Source: Polytrichum commune (taxonomy: Eukaryota > Streptophyta > Polytrichopsida > Polytrichales > Polytrichaceae). From it: a stretch of 64,000 nt of DNA. The stretch spans positions 18,354,001 to 18,418,000 of the forward strand of contig OX485806.1 in assembly GCA_950295325.1 (NCBI GenBank). Reading direction: 5' to 3'. The notes beneath the pieces were generated by a model. That model made no database searches, had not been told where the DNA came from, and saw nothing but the letters and a program-made list of their open reading frames with translations. The position numbers were made by a program, and so were the translations under genes. This document shows, piece after piece, positions 25,715 through 36,690 of the stretch (the first letter of the stretch is position 1; every line of letters starts with the position of its first letter).

Positions 25715-25856
25715 AAGCAACAACATAACAACCACAACTTTGAATGTTTGTATTCTATGTTCACCAACCACCATATTTGTGTAATTTTGGGGTAGTTTTG
25801 TGATCTAGTGTAGGTCATATGGATGGTTGGAATTGTTCAAAATTCATGCATAGTTT
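25715..25856 (-). repeat. dispersed repeat R1, inverted copy
   Basis: Reverse complement of the sequence at 20133-20265 and 36541-36690. Shared blocks include AACCACAACTTTGAATGTTT and TTTTGGGGTAGTTTTGTGAT. It overlaps small open frames on both strands (25574-25795 and 25565-25818) that therefore should not be read as genes. Confidence 0.6.
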
Positions 25857-27780
25857 AGAGCAAAATAGTTTCAAACAAAGGGGAATTCAAGATAATCCAA
25901 AGAATGTCATAAAGCCTATTGGTGTGGGGCCATAAAATGAAGCTCGAGCCTTGGTACAATCATTCTACATGGGATCCATCAAGGTGCCATCGAGATCTCC
26001 ACAACTTGCTTTGAGGATACTACATTTCCCAACTCAATAATGTACTCAAAACGGACATTTCTACTTGAGGGAAGAGCAACCAACTTTGAAACCAAACTCT
26101 CAAAGGTTAGGCACATCTCAAGGCCAATTTTTTCTTACATTGATTCATTGATCTATGTTCCAAAACGTTTGTGACCTCCTGCCCCCATCAATCATCTAAG
26201 TGTTATGGTGATTACCTTAACCTACTCAGTAAACGCCTCCCATTCTCAAGCATCTAGGTGTTGTGGTGTCCACCCTAAGTGGGAATGATTTCCCTACTTG
26301 CTAAGGGGCAAATATATCCACATGTTGGTCCACAGTCACCTACAAGTGAGACTTCCTCCCATCAGTTCACAAGGTTAAATGAATAGACATATAATAAAAG
26401 TAATGTTCATTCCTTCATTTCTAGTGCCCCCAATTTGCAGATAAATACCCATCTCACACTAATCTCACATTAGTAATTGAATTGTCCTCAAAACATACCA
26501 ATGAGCTCACTTAACTTGTCCAAAGCCTACTATTGGTCAACGGTCTCCCATTAGGGCACACTAACCTGCGATGCCCTATCGACACAAATTAGTGAAATTC
26601 CTCCATTCCACATGAGAGTGTGCATATTTCTTGCCTTGAAAATGACAATTGGCAATTGGCTTAATTCTAGGGGGAAGTTGAAATTTGAGGAGGGCGAGTT
26701 GATTGCCTCTTTATTTTAAAACTAGAAATTAACTTTGATTTGACCATAATTTTGAGACACGCCTCATCATGTCGGTATGGATCCATTTTTTTGGGTATTT
26801 TATGTTGATTTTTTTTCCGTGATGGCATGTTCTTATTTTCTCCAACCTTGCAAATTCTTTTCAAAAATATTTTCAAAAAGAATTATATTCTAGAATGTCA
26901 AGAACGAGTTCTTGAGTAAATTCACTTATACAACTTTCAAACTTGTGTAGATGTGACGGTGTCGACATTTGAACTTGCATGTTTAACAATAGGGCAAATC
27001 TACTCTTCCCTATGTTTGCCCCCTTACTCCACATTGAAGTGCTTGGCCAACAAGATGCTTGGATATAGGGTCAACTTGGCTTGAATGGTCAAATTTTGAT
27101 GTTTTCCATGGTATCACTATATTCGTTAATTTGAGACTTTCTCTTGTCTCAAATTAATACATGGACCACAACAACATGGTATAATGTTTGGGTCGTCCTA
27201 CCTAAACCATCTTGATATGAGTTCTTAATTGGGTTCTTGATATGAACACCCGCTTCAAAGTATTTGCATCTTACAACATTCTCCAATATATGTGTGATTT
27301 TATCCATGTTCTTATATTTGTAACTGTCTCAAAATGTCGAAAAAGTCCCAAATTAACGAATATAGTGATTGGTTCTCCACCGGGATTTTTAAAGTTGCAA
27401 ATTTTATTGGGTCTAGGAATGTGACATGAGATTTCTAGTGACAATCTATGGAATTTTTTTATCTCTCATGTTGCTGCAGTGTTGTTGTTTCCCAATTTTT
27501 CAAAGTCAAAAGTGTCGGAGCCATCAAACAACTAAGGTGGATGTGCCTAATTCGAACAATGGCCTTAAATGGACACAAACTCGAGCACAATTTCTGTTGA
27601 TCATGCTGCTTGCTCACGATTTCTAGGTTGACCCATGCTGAAATTGGAAGGAGTCGTTGCCACTACAAGAGAGATTAGGAACCCGTTTAAGGATTATAAG
27701 TGATCAAAAAACATTGATTCGGAGAATTCAATCAAGCACCCACAACAAGTGAACATCCAGCAGCGGTTAAGTCAGTTGCC
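25857..27780. other. intergenic, no gene recognised
   Basis: No frame with a recognisable domain. CCACTACAAGAGAG near 27659 resembles the end of plant CACTA elements, but no partner end was found. Confidence 0.3.
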
Positions 27781-27789
27781 TCTTCAATT

Positions 27790-28560
27790 CCAAGTGTGAT
27801 GAATGTTGAGTTCAGAGAGTTGCAGTTGTGGCGATTTTTGCCGAACAATCTTGAGGTCCAAGATCTCAGTGAGAGCAACTCAGATGGCGATGGCGGAGAG
27901 CACCTAATCGAGCAGACTGAGTTTCCCAAGGGTTGGGACATCAGTAGTGGCTCGGAGGATGACTCTTTCGACCAAGGCCGGGGTTAAGGTCAGCATAGCT
28001 TGCTTCGGAGCTAGATAACATTGTCAACAATATGCAGTTGCCTCTAAAGAAGACTGCAACTTCGTAGGCAGGTGGGCATGCAAGCACACAACGACGGCAA
28101 CCTGCAACTATAGCTGCGCTGGGAGCAAAGTCGAGAAAGAGGCGAGTTGGGTTGGACACTGCGGGCAACTCGCATAGGATTTGGCCTTCGAATCCAGGTA
28201 ACAATTTGACCTGCTTCCTTGCTTGTTGTTGGACCACTTGCATTGATATTTGGATTTGGTATGGGCACTCATTGTGTGGAGCAGGCAGTCTGGGATGTGC
28301 AATTGAGATACGGGAGGAGATTGAGTGCTTGAAATCCATGTTGGTTTGTGAGGCGGGTAGGGTCCAGGTCTTTGTGCATGAGATTAATATCAGTGTCCAT
28401 GTGAGTGCGAAAGCTACAAACATAGAATCAGCCGATATTCGGAGGAACCAGAGATCCACTCCACTTAATGCACAAGCAATGGGTGCAATGCTCTACTCCA
28501 CATCTGTAATTGTGCACGCCCTCATCTCCCACCATCCAATTTGAGGTTCATGATCAGTTC
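27790..28560 (+). pseudogene. possible broken gene, product not recognised
   Basis: A GC-richer stretch with coding-like pieces in different plus-strand frames. An acidic segment lies at 27796-27987 (with DLSESNSDGDGGEHLIEQ). A basic segment read across one stop at about 28015-28197 contains LDNIVNNMQLPLKK and ALGAKSRKRRVGLD. A third lies at about 28287-28544 (IEIREEIECLKSMLVCEAG). A GTAACA donor after 28197 and a GGAGCAG acceptor before 28287 could join the last two. In-frame stops and frame changes elsewhere suggest decay. The long antisense frame (27941-28459) has no recognisable features either. No function can be assigned. Confidence 0.3.
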
Positions 28561-29600
28561 TCAAAGCAAGCTCTACAAGGATGGACACCCCGTGTTTCCA
28601 TCCAAGAAACAAGTGGAGGAGAAGCACAAGACTTCAATTAAGGAAAAGAAATGGCAATTGGAGTGATGAGCGACTCAAGCATCCATTGCGGATCGATGGT
28701 GGGTCTCAAGGGAATTCTGTGTAAAAACGATGTGTGAGAAAACGTAGGGTGGAATACATTCGTAAGACATGAATTTGAATTTTGATTAGATCTAAATTAG
28801 GCTCTATTTAATGTCCATAATTAATTTACATAACATATGGTATTCTAAATTTTGTTAATTTAATTCTTCTTTTTGTGAAATAGCCTAACAGAGTTTAGAA
28901 TGACCGTTTTTTTGGGAAAATGAGTATGTTTAGAGGGTAAATTAAGTTATGGTAAAGAAATAGCAAGGTTTTGTTGGAAACATGAATGGAGTTTCAATCA
29001 TTGTGGATGGGATTCAATTCACAATGGATGAAATTTGTCTTGGTGAGGATGAACTTTGGTTCAATGTGGATGAAACAAGAAAGAAACTTTTTGGGGTTAG
29101 AAGCACATTGAGCTACTTTCCTCTTTCCATTATCATTTTGCACAACTCTGTCAACCGCATAATCACGTCATCTTCCGATTGTTACGAAATTTTGTCATTT
29201 TCCTATGTTTCTTATGTGATAGACATCAACAAACAAGGAAGTCCACTCCAATAACATGAGGAAAAAAAATTGAACCCCTACTTTTTATAAATAAAATAGG
29301 GTGTAATTTATTGCAAAGTTGTGGAGGAAAATGATGATAAGTAGGATTTGTTTATGATTTTAAGGTCCAAAAAAATTCAAACACTAATATGCCAATTCAA
29401 AGATTTGTGTGCCAATTTTTTTATAGAAGTGCCTTCCCCATGCGAGTTTCATGGGAGTGTACGTGTGCTTGCCTCTCGTGGTGTGAGCCAAATGCATTTC
29501 ATAACTATTGATAAGCGTTGTCGTGATGTAAATACGTACACTATATAGATGTGTACGTATTTAATATTGCATTGTGATTCTTGGTCTTGGAGAAAAATAA
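28561..29600. other. intergenic, no gene recognised
   Basis: AT-rich. The 90-codon frame at 28982-29254 is unassigned and has no recognised motif. Confidence 0.3.
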
Positions 29601-29604
29601 TAAA

Positions 29605-29835
29605 GAATAGAAGTAGATTACTTTTTTTATTTACTCATAGTTTGTTTTAGTTATCACTACCTAAGGATAGAAGTGGATAGAAGTTGCTTACCTTTATGTT
29701 TACTCATAGTTACTCTTAGTTACCTTTACCAAAGGATAGAAGTTGCTTACCTTTATGTTTATTCATAGTTACTCTTAGTTACCTTTACCAAATGATAGAA
29801 ATAGATTACCTTTTTATTTACTCATAGTTTATTTT
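29605..29835 (+). repeat. minisatellite of about 59-bp units
   Basis: Roughly four imperfect units, each with GATAGAAGTTGCTTACCTTT followed by ATTTACTCATAGTT. Starts are near 29607, 29676, 29735 and 29793. The middle units are almost identical and the outer ones are diverged. Non-coding. Confidence 0.75.
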
Positions 29836-31752
29836 TGTCTTTTAGTTATCTTGAGTTACTTTGGACCAATGGGTGATTAGAAGCCATGTGATGAGGATAA
29901 GAGAAAACTTTGTCTCTCGCATGGATAGGGAGAGGTGGTGAAGGAAAGATGTTATGTGATTATTGTGGGAGAGAAGTTGTTGAGAGAGAGAAGTGGATTC
30001 GAAGCTCACGGTGTGAGTTGTTTTGAGAAGAATATGAAATAAAATACGAGGGATTTGTGATTCATGAGAGATCTCACTTGTTGTTTTGGAAGTTAGCAAT
30101 CAAGATTTGTGCTTGTTTGAATGGAGGGAAGTCTGTTGGTTCTTAAAAGAAGAGCTGAGACTTCGACCGACCATAGAAGACGGACAGATTAAAGAATTGA
30201 AGGCTTCAAGACTCGAATGTGTGGTTGCTTGTGGCACGTTGTCTTTTTCTTGTGTGTGTGATTCCAAGCCGGTTTTGGAGGCTAGTTGCATTTCATTTCT
30301 GCATCGTAATTTGTTTCCTGTGTGACAACGAAGTGGGATTAATCACCCACAAGGTTGTTTTCTGTCGTTCCCACTGGTGAGGCGCGATTGCTGGTCACCG
30401 TGGGTTTGAAAGTTTAGGAGCCAATCTTTCGGACGTCAGCTCGTGTTCTGACGTCCCGTTTTACCCGTCCGAAGCCCGTGGTTTCTTATCACACTACCCT
30501 TACCCTTTATCCATATAGAGCCGCAACAGGATAGGTCGACGGGAAAGAGGTTGAAGATTTGAAGAAATTGAAGACTAGAAGACCGGAAGATTCGATTGAA
30601 GACCAGAAGATTCGACGGGTCCGATAAAATCTAGTTGCAGCCAGAAGCCCAGCGCTTTCCCAAGGCGGAACCCTCTCTACCCGACAGCGTGAGCACCTTT
30701 TGGTACTAAGTTGTATGAATATTGCCAGTGAATACTAGCCTGGGTAGTTGAAGTCATTAAAGATGTAGATGATCATGTGTGGCAATGGTGCATTCCAAAT
30801 AGCAAAACCAAAGAGAGCCGAAGAGCACATGCAGAGCCTCCATGTTGGAGAAACCTAGAACACAAAAACAAATCCCAACATGAGTGGATTGGGTAGTCAT
30901 TGGGGATGGTCATCAATAAATCACGAGATGAAAACATTGGTAATTGGGTGAACTAGTACATCTAATATCATTTTTTTTCCTTCTAAGCCTTAGGATTCCA
31001 CTTTGTACATCTACCTCCACTTTAATGTTTCCAATAATCTTTTTCTTTGTACACACTAGAGAAAAACAATACCTCCCACTTATCTACATACAACGGAAGA
31101 GGTGGTAGTGAGCCCATTGCACCACCATTCCCCACTTGTTCTTGCTTAAAAAACACAAAACACAAAACACAAAACCAAAAAACCCCAAAGAGAAAGAGCC
31201 ACATCTCAAAGTATCCCTCCCAAAACAAGCACGTGACAAACGAAAGAGGATGCAAATGGGGGAAGGTGGGGGGACTATATGTGTAGAAGTTGGGACGGCT
31301 CATGGGCATGGGCATACCTCCATAGGCGGATACACATGGGCTTGGGGGCATATGGTTGCATGGGCTTAGGGTGGACTAGGCTATTGGTTCATATGCATGG
31401 GTGCAACGGGCCAAGACGACACATGTTCAAGCTAGGATATATTATGTACAGTGATGCCTCAAATGATATCATTTTCTACACTCACATTAGTCTGTACATG
31501 GTAATGAAGAGTCCACCCCCCAAGTGTACACCGTTGCTAGCCTCGAATTAGAGCTCCAATGGAAGTACTACTTTGTTGGCCCAAACCTTTCATCTCCATG
31601 ATGAAGAAAAAGTTAAACAAGAAATGAAAATGGAAATGACCAATGACACTTTCTTTGTTGCCCTTTGCTTTGGCTAAAGCAAAAGCTTCTATTTGATTTT
31701 ATGGAAACAAAAGTTAAATACATGTGTGTAAATAGGCTACACACATCCAATA
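29836..31752. other. intergenic, GC-richer middle part unexplained
   Basis: Between about 30100 and 30720 the sequence becomes GC-richer and includes purine-rich runs such as TTGAAGAAATTGAAGACTAG. A short frame (30086-30325) is present but not recognisable. It could be an LTR or 5' region of a lost retroelement, but I could not find a matching second copy. The rest, including an (ACACAAA)n-like run at about 31150-31175, holds nothing I can support. Confidence 0.3.
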
Positions 31753-31858
31753 CTTGTCTATTTCATCGTTTGTCTAAATCACAAGTTTGTTCAAATTCCA
31801 AGTTTGTCGAAATCCGATTCTTGTCTAAATCATAATTTTGTTTAAATCAAATGTTTGG
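31753..31858 (+). repeat. 17-bp minisatellite upstream of the glycine-rich gene
   Basis: About six degenerate units of the type TTGTCTAAATCACAAG, TTTGTTCAAATTCCAAG, TTTGTCGAAATCCGATTC. The array ends about 32 bp before the ATG at 31890, so it lies in the promoter or 5' UTR of the glycine-rich protein gene. A regulatory role is possible but not shown. Confidence 0.65.
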
Positions 31859-31889
31859 CAATACTTTGGAGCATTAACGTATCTTCATC

Positions 31890-32321
31890 ATGGCAAACAC
31901 CGTAGGATTCTTGCTTAAGATGTCTTGGTTCATAGTTTTAATGTTGGTCATTGTCAATCTCATATCAATTGTCGAAGGTAATAGATTTGGCCCCTTCCCA
32001 ATGGGCCGAGGAGGACCTTTCGGTGCTGGTGGTCTCAGAGGACTCGAACCCTTCAGCGGCGGCGGTTTTGGAGGACTCGGACCTTTTGGAGGTGGAGGTC
32101 TCGGAGGCACTGGACCTTTGGGAGGCGGTGGTCTTGGAGGTCTAGGACCTTTTGGAGGCGGCGGTTTTGGGGGAGTAGGACCCTTTGGAGGAGTAGGACC
32201 TTTTGGAGGCAGCGGTTTGGGTTTCCCAATCAACTCAACCTTCCCGGGCTTAAACATCACCTTGCCTGCAATCAATGGTTCCTTCCCTAGGTTCCTCTTC
32301 CCCGGGTTCCCATTCCCTTAG
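31890..32321 (+). CDS. secreted glycine-rich protein, 143 aa
   Basis: A single uninterrupted exon. Residues 1-30 have a short polar start followed by a strongly hydrophobic run (FIVLMLVIVNLISIVEG), as in a signal peptide, so the product is expected in the secretory pathway, cell wall or apoplast. Residues about 38-111 are a glycine-rich repeat domain built on units such as GGFGGLGPFGG and GGLGGTGPLGG. The last 32 residues change to a Pro/Phe-rich tail with three N-glycosylation sequons (NST, NIT, NGS) and the end FPGFPFP. This is the general layout of plant structural glycine-rich proteins; no enzymatic motif is present. The start is the first ATG of the frame. The antisense proline-rich frame (31874-32275) is a shadow of the GGN codons. 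Expression is not shown. Confidence 0.72.
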   Translation: MANTVGFLLKMSWFIVLMLVIVNLISIVEGNRFGPFPMGRGGPFGAGGLRGLEPFSGGGFGGLGPFGGGGLGGTGPLGGGGLGGLGPFGGGGFGGVGPFGGVGPFGGSGLGFPINSTFPGLNITLPAINGSFPRFLFPGFPFP

Positions 32322-32904
32322 TCACCGAATCAACCGCACCTACAACATGTTGGCGGTCAAGGCTCTGCACCAGCTATTTTCATTTTGTAGGCATCTTCCA
32401 TAGCTTCATAGAGTTAGACATCGGCTTGTAGTGTGGAGTGCTGATGGTTGGGTTCGGAGGATGTTTGGACGTGCTTCTTTTTTAGAGTGATTCATCAGAG
32501 GTTCTTAGAGGAGCCGACTCAAATCAAACTCCCTTCTTTCCCCCCCCCCCCCCCCCCCAAGAGTATGAAGTGTGATGTGCTTGATCAATCATGTGTGTGA
32601 ATTGGTTGGTGTGTCTTGAATGTTTAAGTGATCATAATTCTTCAAGAGGGAGAGGGGAGTGCACTCTTTGTTGGGATTGAAAATGACATGCATGTGTGGC
32701 GTTGAGTTTAAGAACCCTGTGCACAAAGAATTTTGCAACAAAAACAACACCACATTCATGTGTGCAGAGATCACACATAAACTTGTATATTCAAACATGT
32801 CCAATCTTCTTTTGGTGAGATTTACACCTCGCATACTTATACGATAGAAATAGGGTGCACAAAAATGTGGTTATAACCCCATTCATGTTATTTCAGTTGA
32901 TATT
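32322..32904. other. 3' flank of the glycine-rich gene
   Basis: It probably includes the gene's 3' UTR. A C-run of about 17-18 bases lies at 32541-32558. The small frames at 32589-32847 have no recognisable features. Confidence 0.35.
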
Positions 32905-33242
32905 AGAGTTATCCTTTAACTCAACCGGAGTTTTAGTAGGGAGTTGGTTGTTTCGCATGCATAACTTTCTATGTTCGGTAAGTTGTGGGTGCATGCTTGG
33001 AGTCAATGTGGAGGTTTGAACGAAGGACCTTCCATATTAGTTCATTGGGTACCAAACTCATTTTGGCATGCCAAGAGACGCCAAAATGAGTTTGATACCC
33101 AATGAACCAATATGAAATGTCCTTCGTTCAAACCTCCACATTGACTCCAAGCATGCACCCACAACTTACCGAACATAGAAAGTTATGCATGCGAAACAAC
33201 CAACTCCCTACTAAAACTCCAGTTGAGTTAAAGGATAACTCT
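32905..33242. repeat. long fold-back element, nearly perfect 160-bp arms
   Basis: Left arm from 32905 (AGAGTTATCCTTTAACTCAA) and right arm ending at 33242 (TTAAAGGATAACTCT) are reverse complements over about 160 bp with few mismatches, separated by a loop of roughly 10-20 bp near 33070-33085. Transcription of either strand would give a long double-stranded hairpin, and the high arm identity suggests recent formation. A degraded relative with the same order of motifs (GTGGGTGCATGC, GAGGTTTGAACGAA, CAAACTCATTTTGGC) lies in intron 1 of the SERINC gene. No open frame; it looks like a fold-back or MITE family. Confidence 0.85.
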
Positions 33243-33387
33243 ATTGCCTCAACATACGTGATTTGTTTCACAGTTTGTTCTCGCTCATCCACGAAGATGG
33301 TTAAAAGAGGCCATGATCAGAACATGCCATTTGTACCTGTTAGAATTACTTAATTGTCGGTTTACTCAAGACAAGTGTGTCGAATAA

Positions 33388-33826
33388 CCCAGAATGGCTC
33401 ATGGAATATACATGCTCACAAACCAGTTGCCAATGCCAAGCTAGACTAAGACCAGATATCCTATGTATAATCGGAGTCCCAAACCACACTCCAACACCGT
33501 TACTACCCTCACCCAATAGAATTCATTGAATTCACATACTGCCATGACAGATTCCCCGAACAAGCCCTCACACAAAAACATGCAAAATACGACCCACTAA
33601 TTAACACTATACAAACAAAGGCTGGAAAACGAACCCCCTTATCACTATTACAGCTGGAGTAAGAGGATCTATACACGAACAATCTATCAACCAACTAGCC
33701 AACCTCAAAATCCCAAAGACTAGCATCAAAACTCTCATGAAAAATATACATCAAAATGCCATTAAATACCTAACCTACCTCATACTCAACAAAAGGAAAC
33801 TTGAAAATAAACAAACTACCATCTAA
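33388..33826 (+). pseudogene. non-LTR retrotransposon restriction-like endonuclease end, broken copy
   Basis: Homologous to the last part of the frame at 37367-38584. Reading three plus-strand frames in turn gives PEWLMEYTCSQTSCQCQARL then RPDILCIIGVP, next IEFIEFTYCHDRF with KHAKYDPLI, then GWKTNPLITITAGVRGSIH and a C-terminal tail ending before a stop at 33826. The order and the key residues match the restriction-like endonuclease (RPD, E of the IEF, K..KY). Two frame changes (near 33505 and 33625) show it is dead. The 5' boundary is unclear; a fold-back element ends 145 bp upstream. Confidence 0.8.
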
Positions 33827-34205
33827 CCTCCCTAAAATGGGACTAGATTTTATTTTATTTACTTACTAATAGAGCCCACCTCCCAAAAGAGGCATAACTC
33901 CCCATGCTACAACATGGTCCGCCGTGTTAAGCATTTGGATAACGGGCTCGCATTCATGCCAATACAATGTGCGGGCGTAATTTTTCTTTTTCTTTTCTTT
34001 TCTTGTGCCGAATAATGGTACAATTTCTACAACTAAGTTTCACTAGATTCAAAGTTTCTTCAAATTTCAAAACGTAGCCTAATGTAATTAGAGTTCTGAG
34101 AACATTTCATAAATCTCCGGATCTTCTAAAAATACCATAGTAAACATCAGTGTCGAACTGGCCTAGGTGGCACATAACTCTATTGGGTAGATGCTAAATC
34201 TAGGC
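33827..34205. other. possible retrotransposon 3' UTR and flank
   Basis: Follows the broken endonuclease copy. It contains CCCACCTCCCAAAAGAGG and a pyrimidine-rich run (TTTTTCTTTTTCTTTTCTTT near 33980-34000) that could mark the element's 3' end. The equivalent sequence after 38584 does not resemble it clearly, so the boundary is unresolved. Confidence 0.3.
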
Positions 34206-34363
34206 ATAACATTATTCAAACCCATAATAGTGTTATGTGGGACTGACAATATTTCACATAATATTCTCAAATATTTCCCACATTCAATCTGAATATCCGG
34301 GAATATTATGTGGAATATTGTCAGTCCCACATAACGTTGTTATGATCTGAATAATGTTATGGG
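34206..34363. mobile_element. palindromic MITE, copy 2
   Basis: Ends CATAACATTATTCA and TGAATAATGTTATG, with inner arm sequence TTATGTGGGACTGACAATAT on one side and its complement on the other. The centre is CACATTCAATCTGAATAT, as in the copy at 6852-6996. It is slightly longer and better paired than that copy. Superfamily unassigned. Confidence 0.8.
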
Positions 34364-34429
34364 ATGGGAGGATCACACAAAAGTGATAACCGTCAACTTA
34401 TATCCATTATAAGCTACATGCACATATAA

Positions 34430-35480
34430 CAGAGCCTGATTCAACTACTTTTGTTAATTGGACATGTATATTGGAGTGGTGAGTAAGGTAGGTGCATAGT
34501 TCAGAAAGGACATTAGAATGACATGTCTCTTAATAGAGATTGGAGTTCATGCTCAAAATGTGTTCTAGGATTAATAGTGAACATAAAAATTTTAAAAAAT
34601 AAAAATAAAAATCTGGGGGGGGGGTCCTACGTGGCCTTTTTTTGGATCACTAAAATTGGACCATGCAAATCCATAATATTTTCGGACTAGCTCCACAACT
34701 TTTTGAGATTAATATTTGCTTCTTCATATAAAGTGGACGTACCTAATTCCAACATTGCAATAATTTGGACACCTTTATGGAGTGGTATGTGGTTAGGTGT
34801 AGATCCAAGAATAGACATCACAAAGACACATGTTTGAAAGAAATTGGACTATGTGCTCAAAATATGCTAACTAATTGGGGGGACCTATATGACCACTTAA
34901 GGAGCACCAAAATCTCCATTTTGATAAATGAATAAGATATTCATACGAGCTCCAAGAATTATGAAGCAAATCGCTACATACATGATTTGGATTTGCTAAT
35001 CATCTCGCACTAATTGCGTATTTCATGTCTTACTAGAAATGAGTGCAAAGAGAAAAGTGACCGAGTTAGGCACGTGTACGTGAACTTCTCATTTGTGAAC
35101 GCAAAGAAATTTCAGCCTTGAGTTTCCAAGTAGTATATCATATCCAATTTAAAAAAGAAAAAGGTAATTAAATGAGGCCCATCTACCTTACTTTCTTATA
35201 ATCACAAGCAATTTTGAAACACCAAAAGGTGCAGAGTTTAAAAGTATATTTTGAGTGGCCTTACGGGCCTAGCCAAAGTACCGCCGTTTGAGTGTCAAAT
35301 GCTAGAGAGGAAAGATTAGATTCCCCATACTCCATTGTCAACCTGTCATAGATTTGATATTGAGGATGTTGACCAAATTAGCCTCATCTACCTTAATTAT
35401 GAGATGATCGACAAATCCAAATCATGATGGCAATTAATTATCGTATGTCTTTTTAAAGCTCATATGAATATCTCATTCAT
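34430..35480. repeat. dispersed repeat R2 cluster
   Basis: About 34785-35060 matches 50510-51010 (in the last SERINC intron) through blocks such as AAGATATTCATACGAGCTCC and GATTTGGATTTGCTAATCAT. Part of the same sequence recurs inverted at about 35385-35480 (TAGCCTCATCTACCTTAATT onward), so the region may be an element with long inverted ends. A partial copy also lies at about 34430-34565. No coding sequence. Confidence 0.5.
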
Positions 35481-35532
35481 TGTCAAAGTGCAGATTCTCA
35501 AGGTCATGAAATAATCACGTAGTTCTCATGAT

Positions 35533-36301
35533 CAATGGTCGGGGAAAACTGACGGCTAGTTCATTATCAGCTGATGGATTTCCCCTCATGGCCGGTCCAA
35601 ATTTCCAACCATCGGATGGCAATCCGACTGTAATTTCAATCCTCCGGCAATTAGCCGATGGACCAGAAAATGTCCCGGAAATGTAGCCGATTCTTCTTGT
35701 GAGATACTGGAAGTATTTGAATACTTCTTCCAGCTAGTTCCGGCCCAGAGAATGATTTTGATTACATTCTAACAAGTGCTCTAGATCTTTGGAAGGATGC
35801 TGCTAAGTTTCGCTATTTGTATAGCAATCCATAGCGCTATTTGTCTGGGGCATTTGATGATGCACTTGAGGAAGTACCCTAAACCTTTAACTTTTTGAAT
35901 TAAGCAACCTTTCCATGACCAAATCCAATTGCTTCTATGAAGAATTGGGGGACCCTTGGCCTTCAAGCGGTGAAGGCATTGCTAGGTTCAATTCCTGCCA
36001 AGGATATTAACTCTTCAAATTTAAAGTTTTGAACATGCCTTTCTTTTCACTTATTCAAGATTTTGTACTAACAAATGATTTCTAATAACTTTTCATACAT
36101 TTTAAAAATAATTAGTGCCGATATGAATTCCATTTAATCGGATATTGGCCAATGAAAATATGAAAATATGAAAATATAGGCAATTGGCCGATTGATTTTA
36201 CAAAAGACCGGCTCTTGCCGATGTAAATTGGAAAAAATGTGACCCTTCGTAGCAACTACCGGCAATTAGCCACTAAGGCTTCAAAAACTTCCCGAACTCT
36301 G
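35533..36301. mobile_element. hAT-like non-autonomous element, copy 1
   Basis: Flanked by a perfect 8-bp duplication CTCATGAT (35525-35532 and 36302-36309). The right end, read inward, is CAGAGTTCGGGAA; the left end carries GGTCGGGGAAAACTG, the diverged equivalent. 8-bp duplications and CAG-type ends fit the hAT superfamily. No transposase frame is present. An inverted copy at 40317-40976 shares almost the whole length but lacks about 110 bp near 35705-35825. Inside is a tRNA-like stretch (35956-35995). Confidence 0.85.
35956..35995 (+). other. tRNA-like remnant inside the hAT-like element
   Basis: TTGGCCTTCAAGCGGTGAAG resembles the D-arm (A box) of class II tRNAs such as tRNA-Ser, and GGTTCAATTCC at 35985-35995 fits the B box/T-loop. 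The anticodon arm between them is missing, so this is not a working tRNA. It is kept in both copies of the element (minus strand at about 40610-40650). Confidence 0.35.
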
Positions 36302-36540
36302 CTCATGATAATGTTGAGTATTATGTCTAGAATACTTAACAATTTTTTGGCTCATAGTGTCATATACCTTGATTAAGAGCTTTATTGGTTCATTCTGCAA
36401 GAATGTTGACTTATTATACTTTGTTGTACTTAGCATGTGAGCAAAATGTGTTTGGAGTCAGACAACTTCAAAGAAGGAAATGAGTCAGGCAACCCATGAA
36501 TGGTGCGCGAGGGCTAGACAACCCATAAAGGGCTTAACTG

Positions 36541-36690
36541 GGATTTAAGTATATTTGGATTTATGCATGAATTTTGAATAATCCAATTGCCCATATGACA
36601 CACACTAGATCACAAAACTACCCCAAAATTGAACAAATATGGTGGTTGGCAAACATGGAGTACAAACATTTGAAGTTGTGGTTGTTTGTT
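36541..36690 (+). repeat. dispersed repeat R1, copy 3
   Basis: Same orientation as 20133-20265; begins GGATTTAAGTATATTTGGAT and ends with AAGTTGTGGTTG. The opposite-strand copy is at 25715-25856. The open frame at 36574-36819 starts within the repeat and is not called. Confidence 0.6.

Noticed and set aside
27941-28459. 172-codon open frame on the minus strand
   Set aside because: It lies antisense to equally plausible plus-strand pieces, is Cys/Leu-rich without any domain, and has no start or splice context that favours it.
31874-32275. 133-codon proline-rich frame (PPKGP repeats) on the minus strand
   Set aside because: It mirrors the glycine-rich gene: GGN codons read as NCC on the other strand. 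It lacks a signal peptide, while the sense frame has one.
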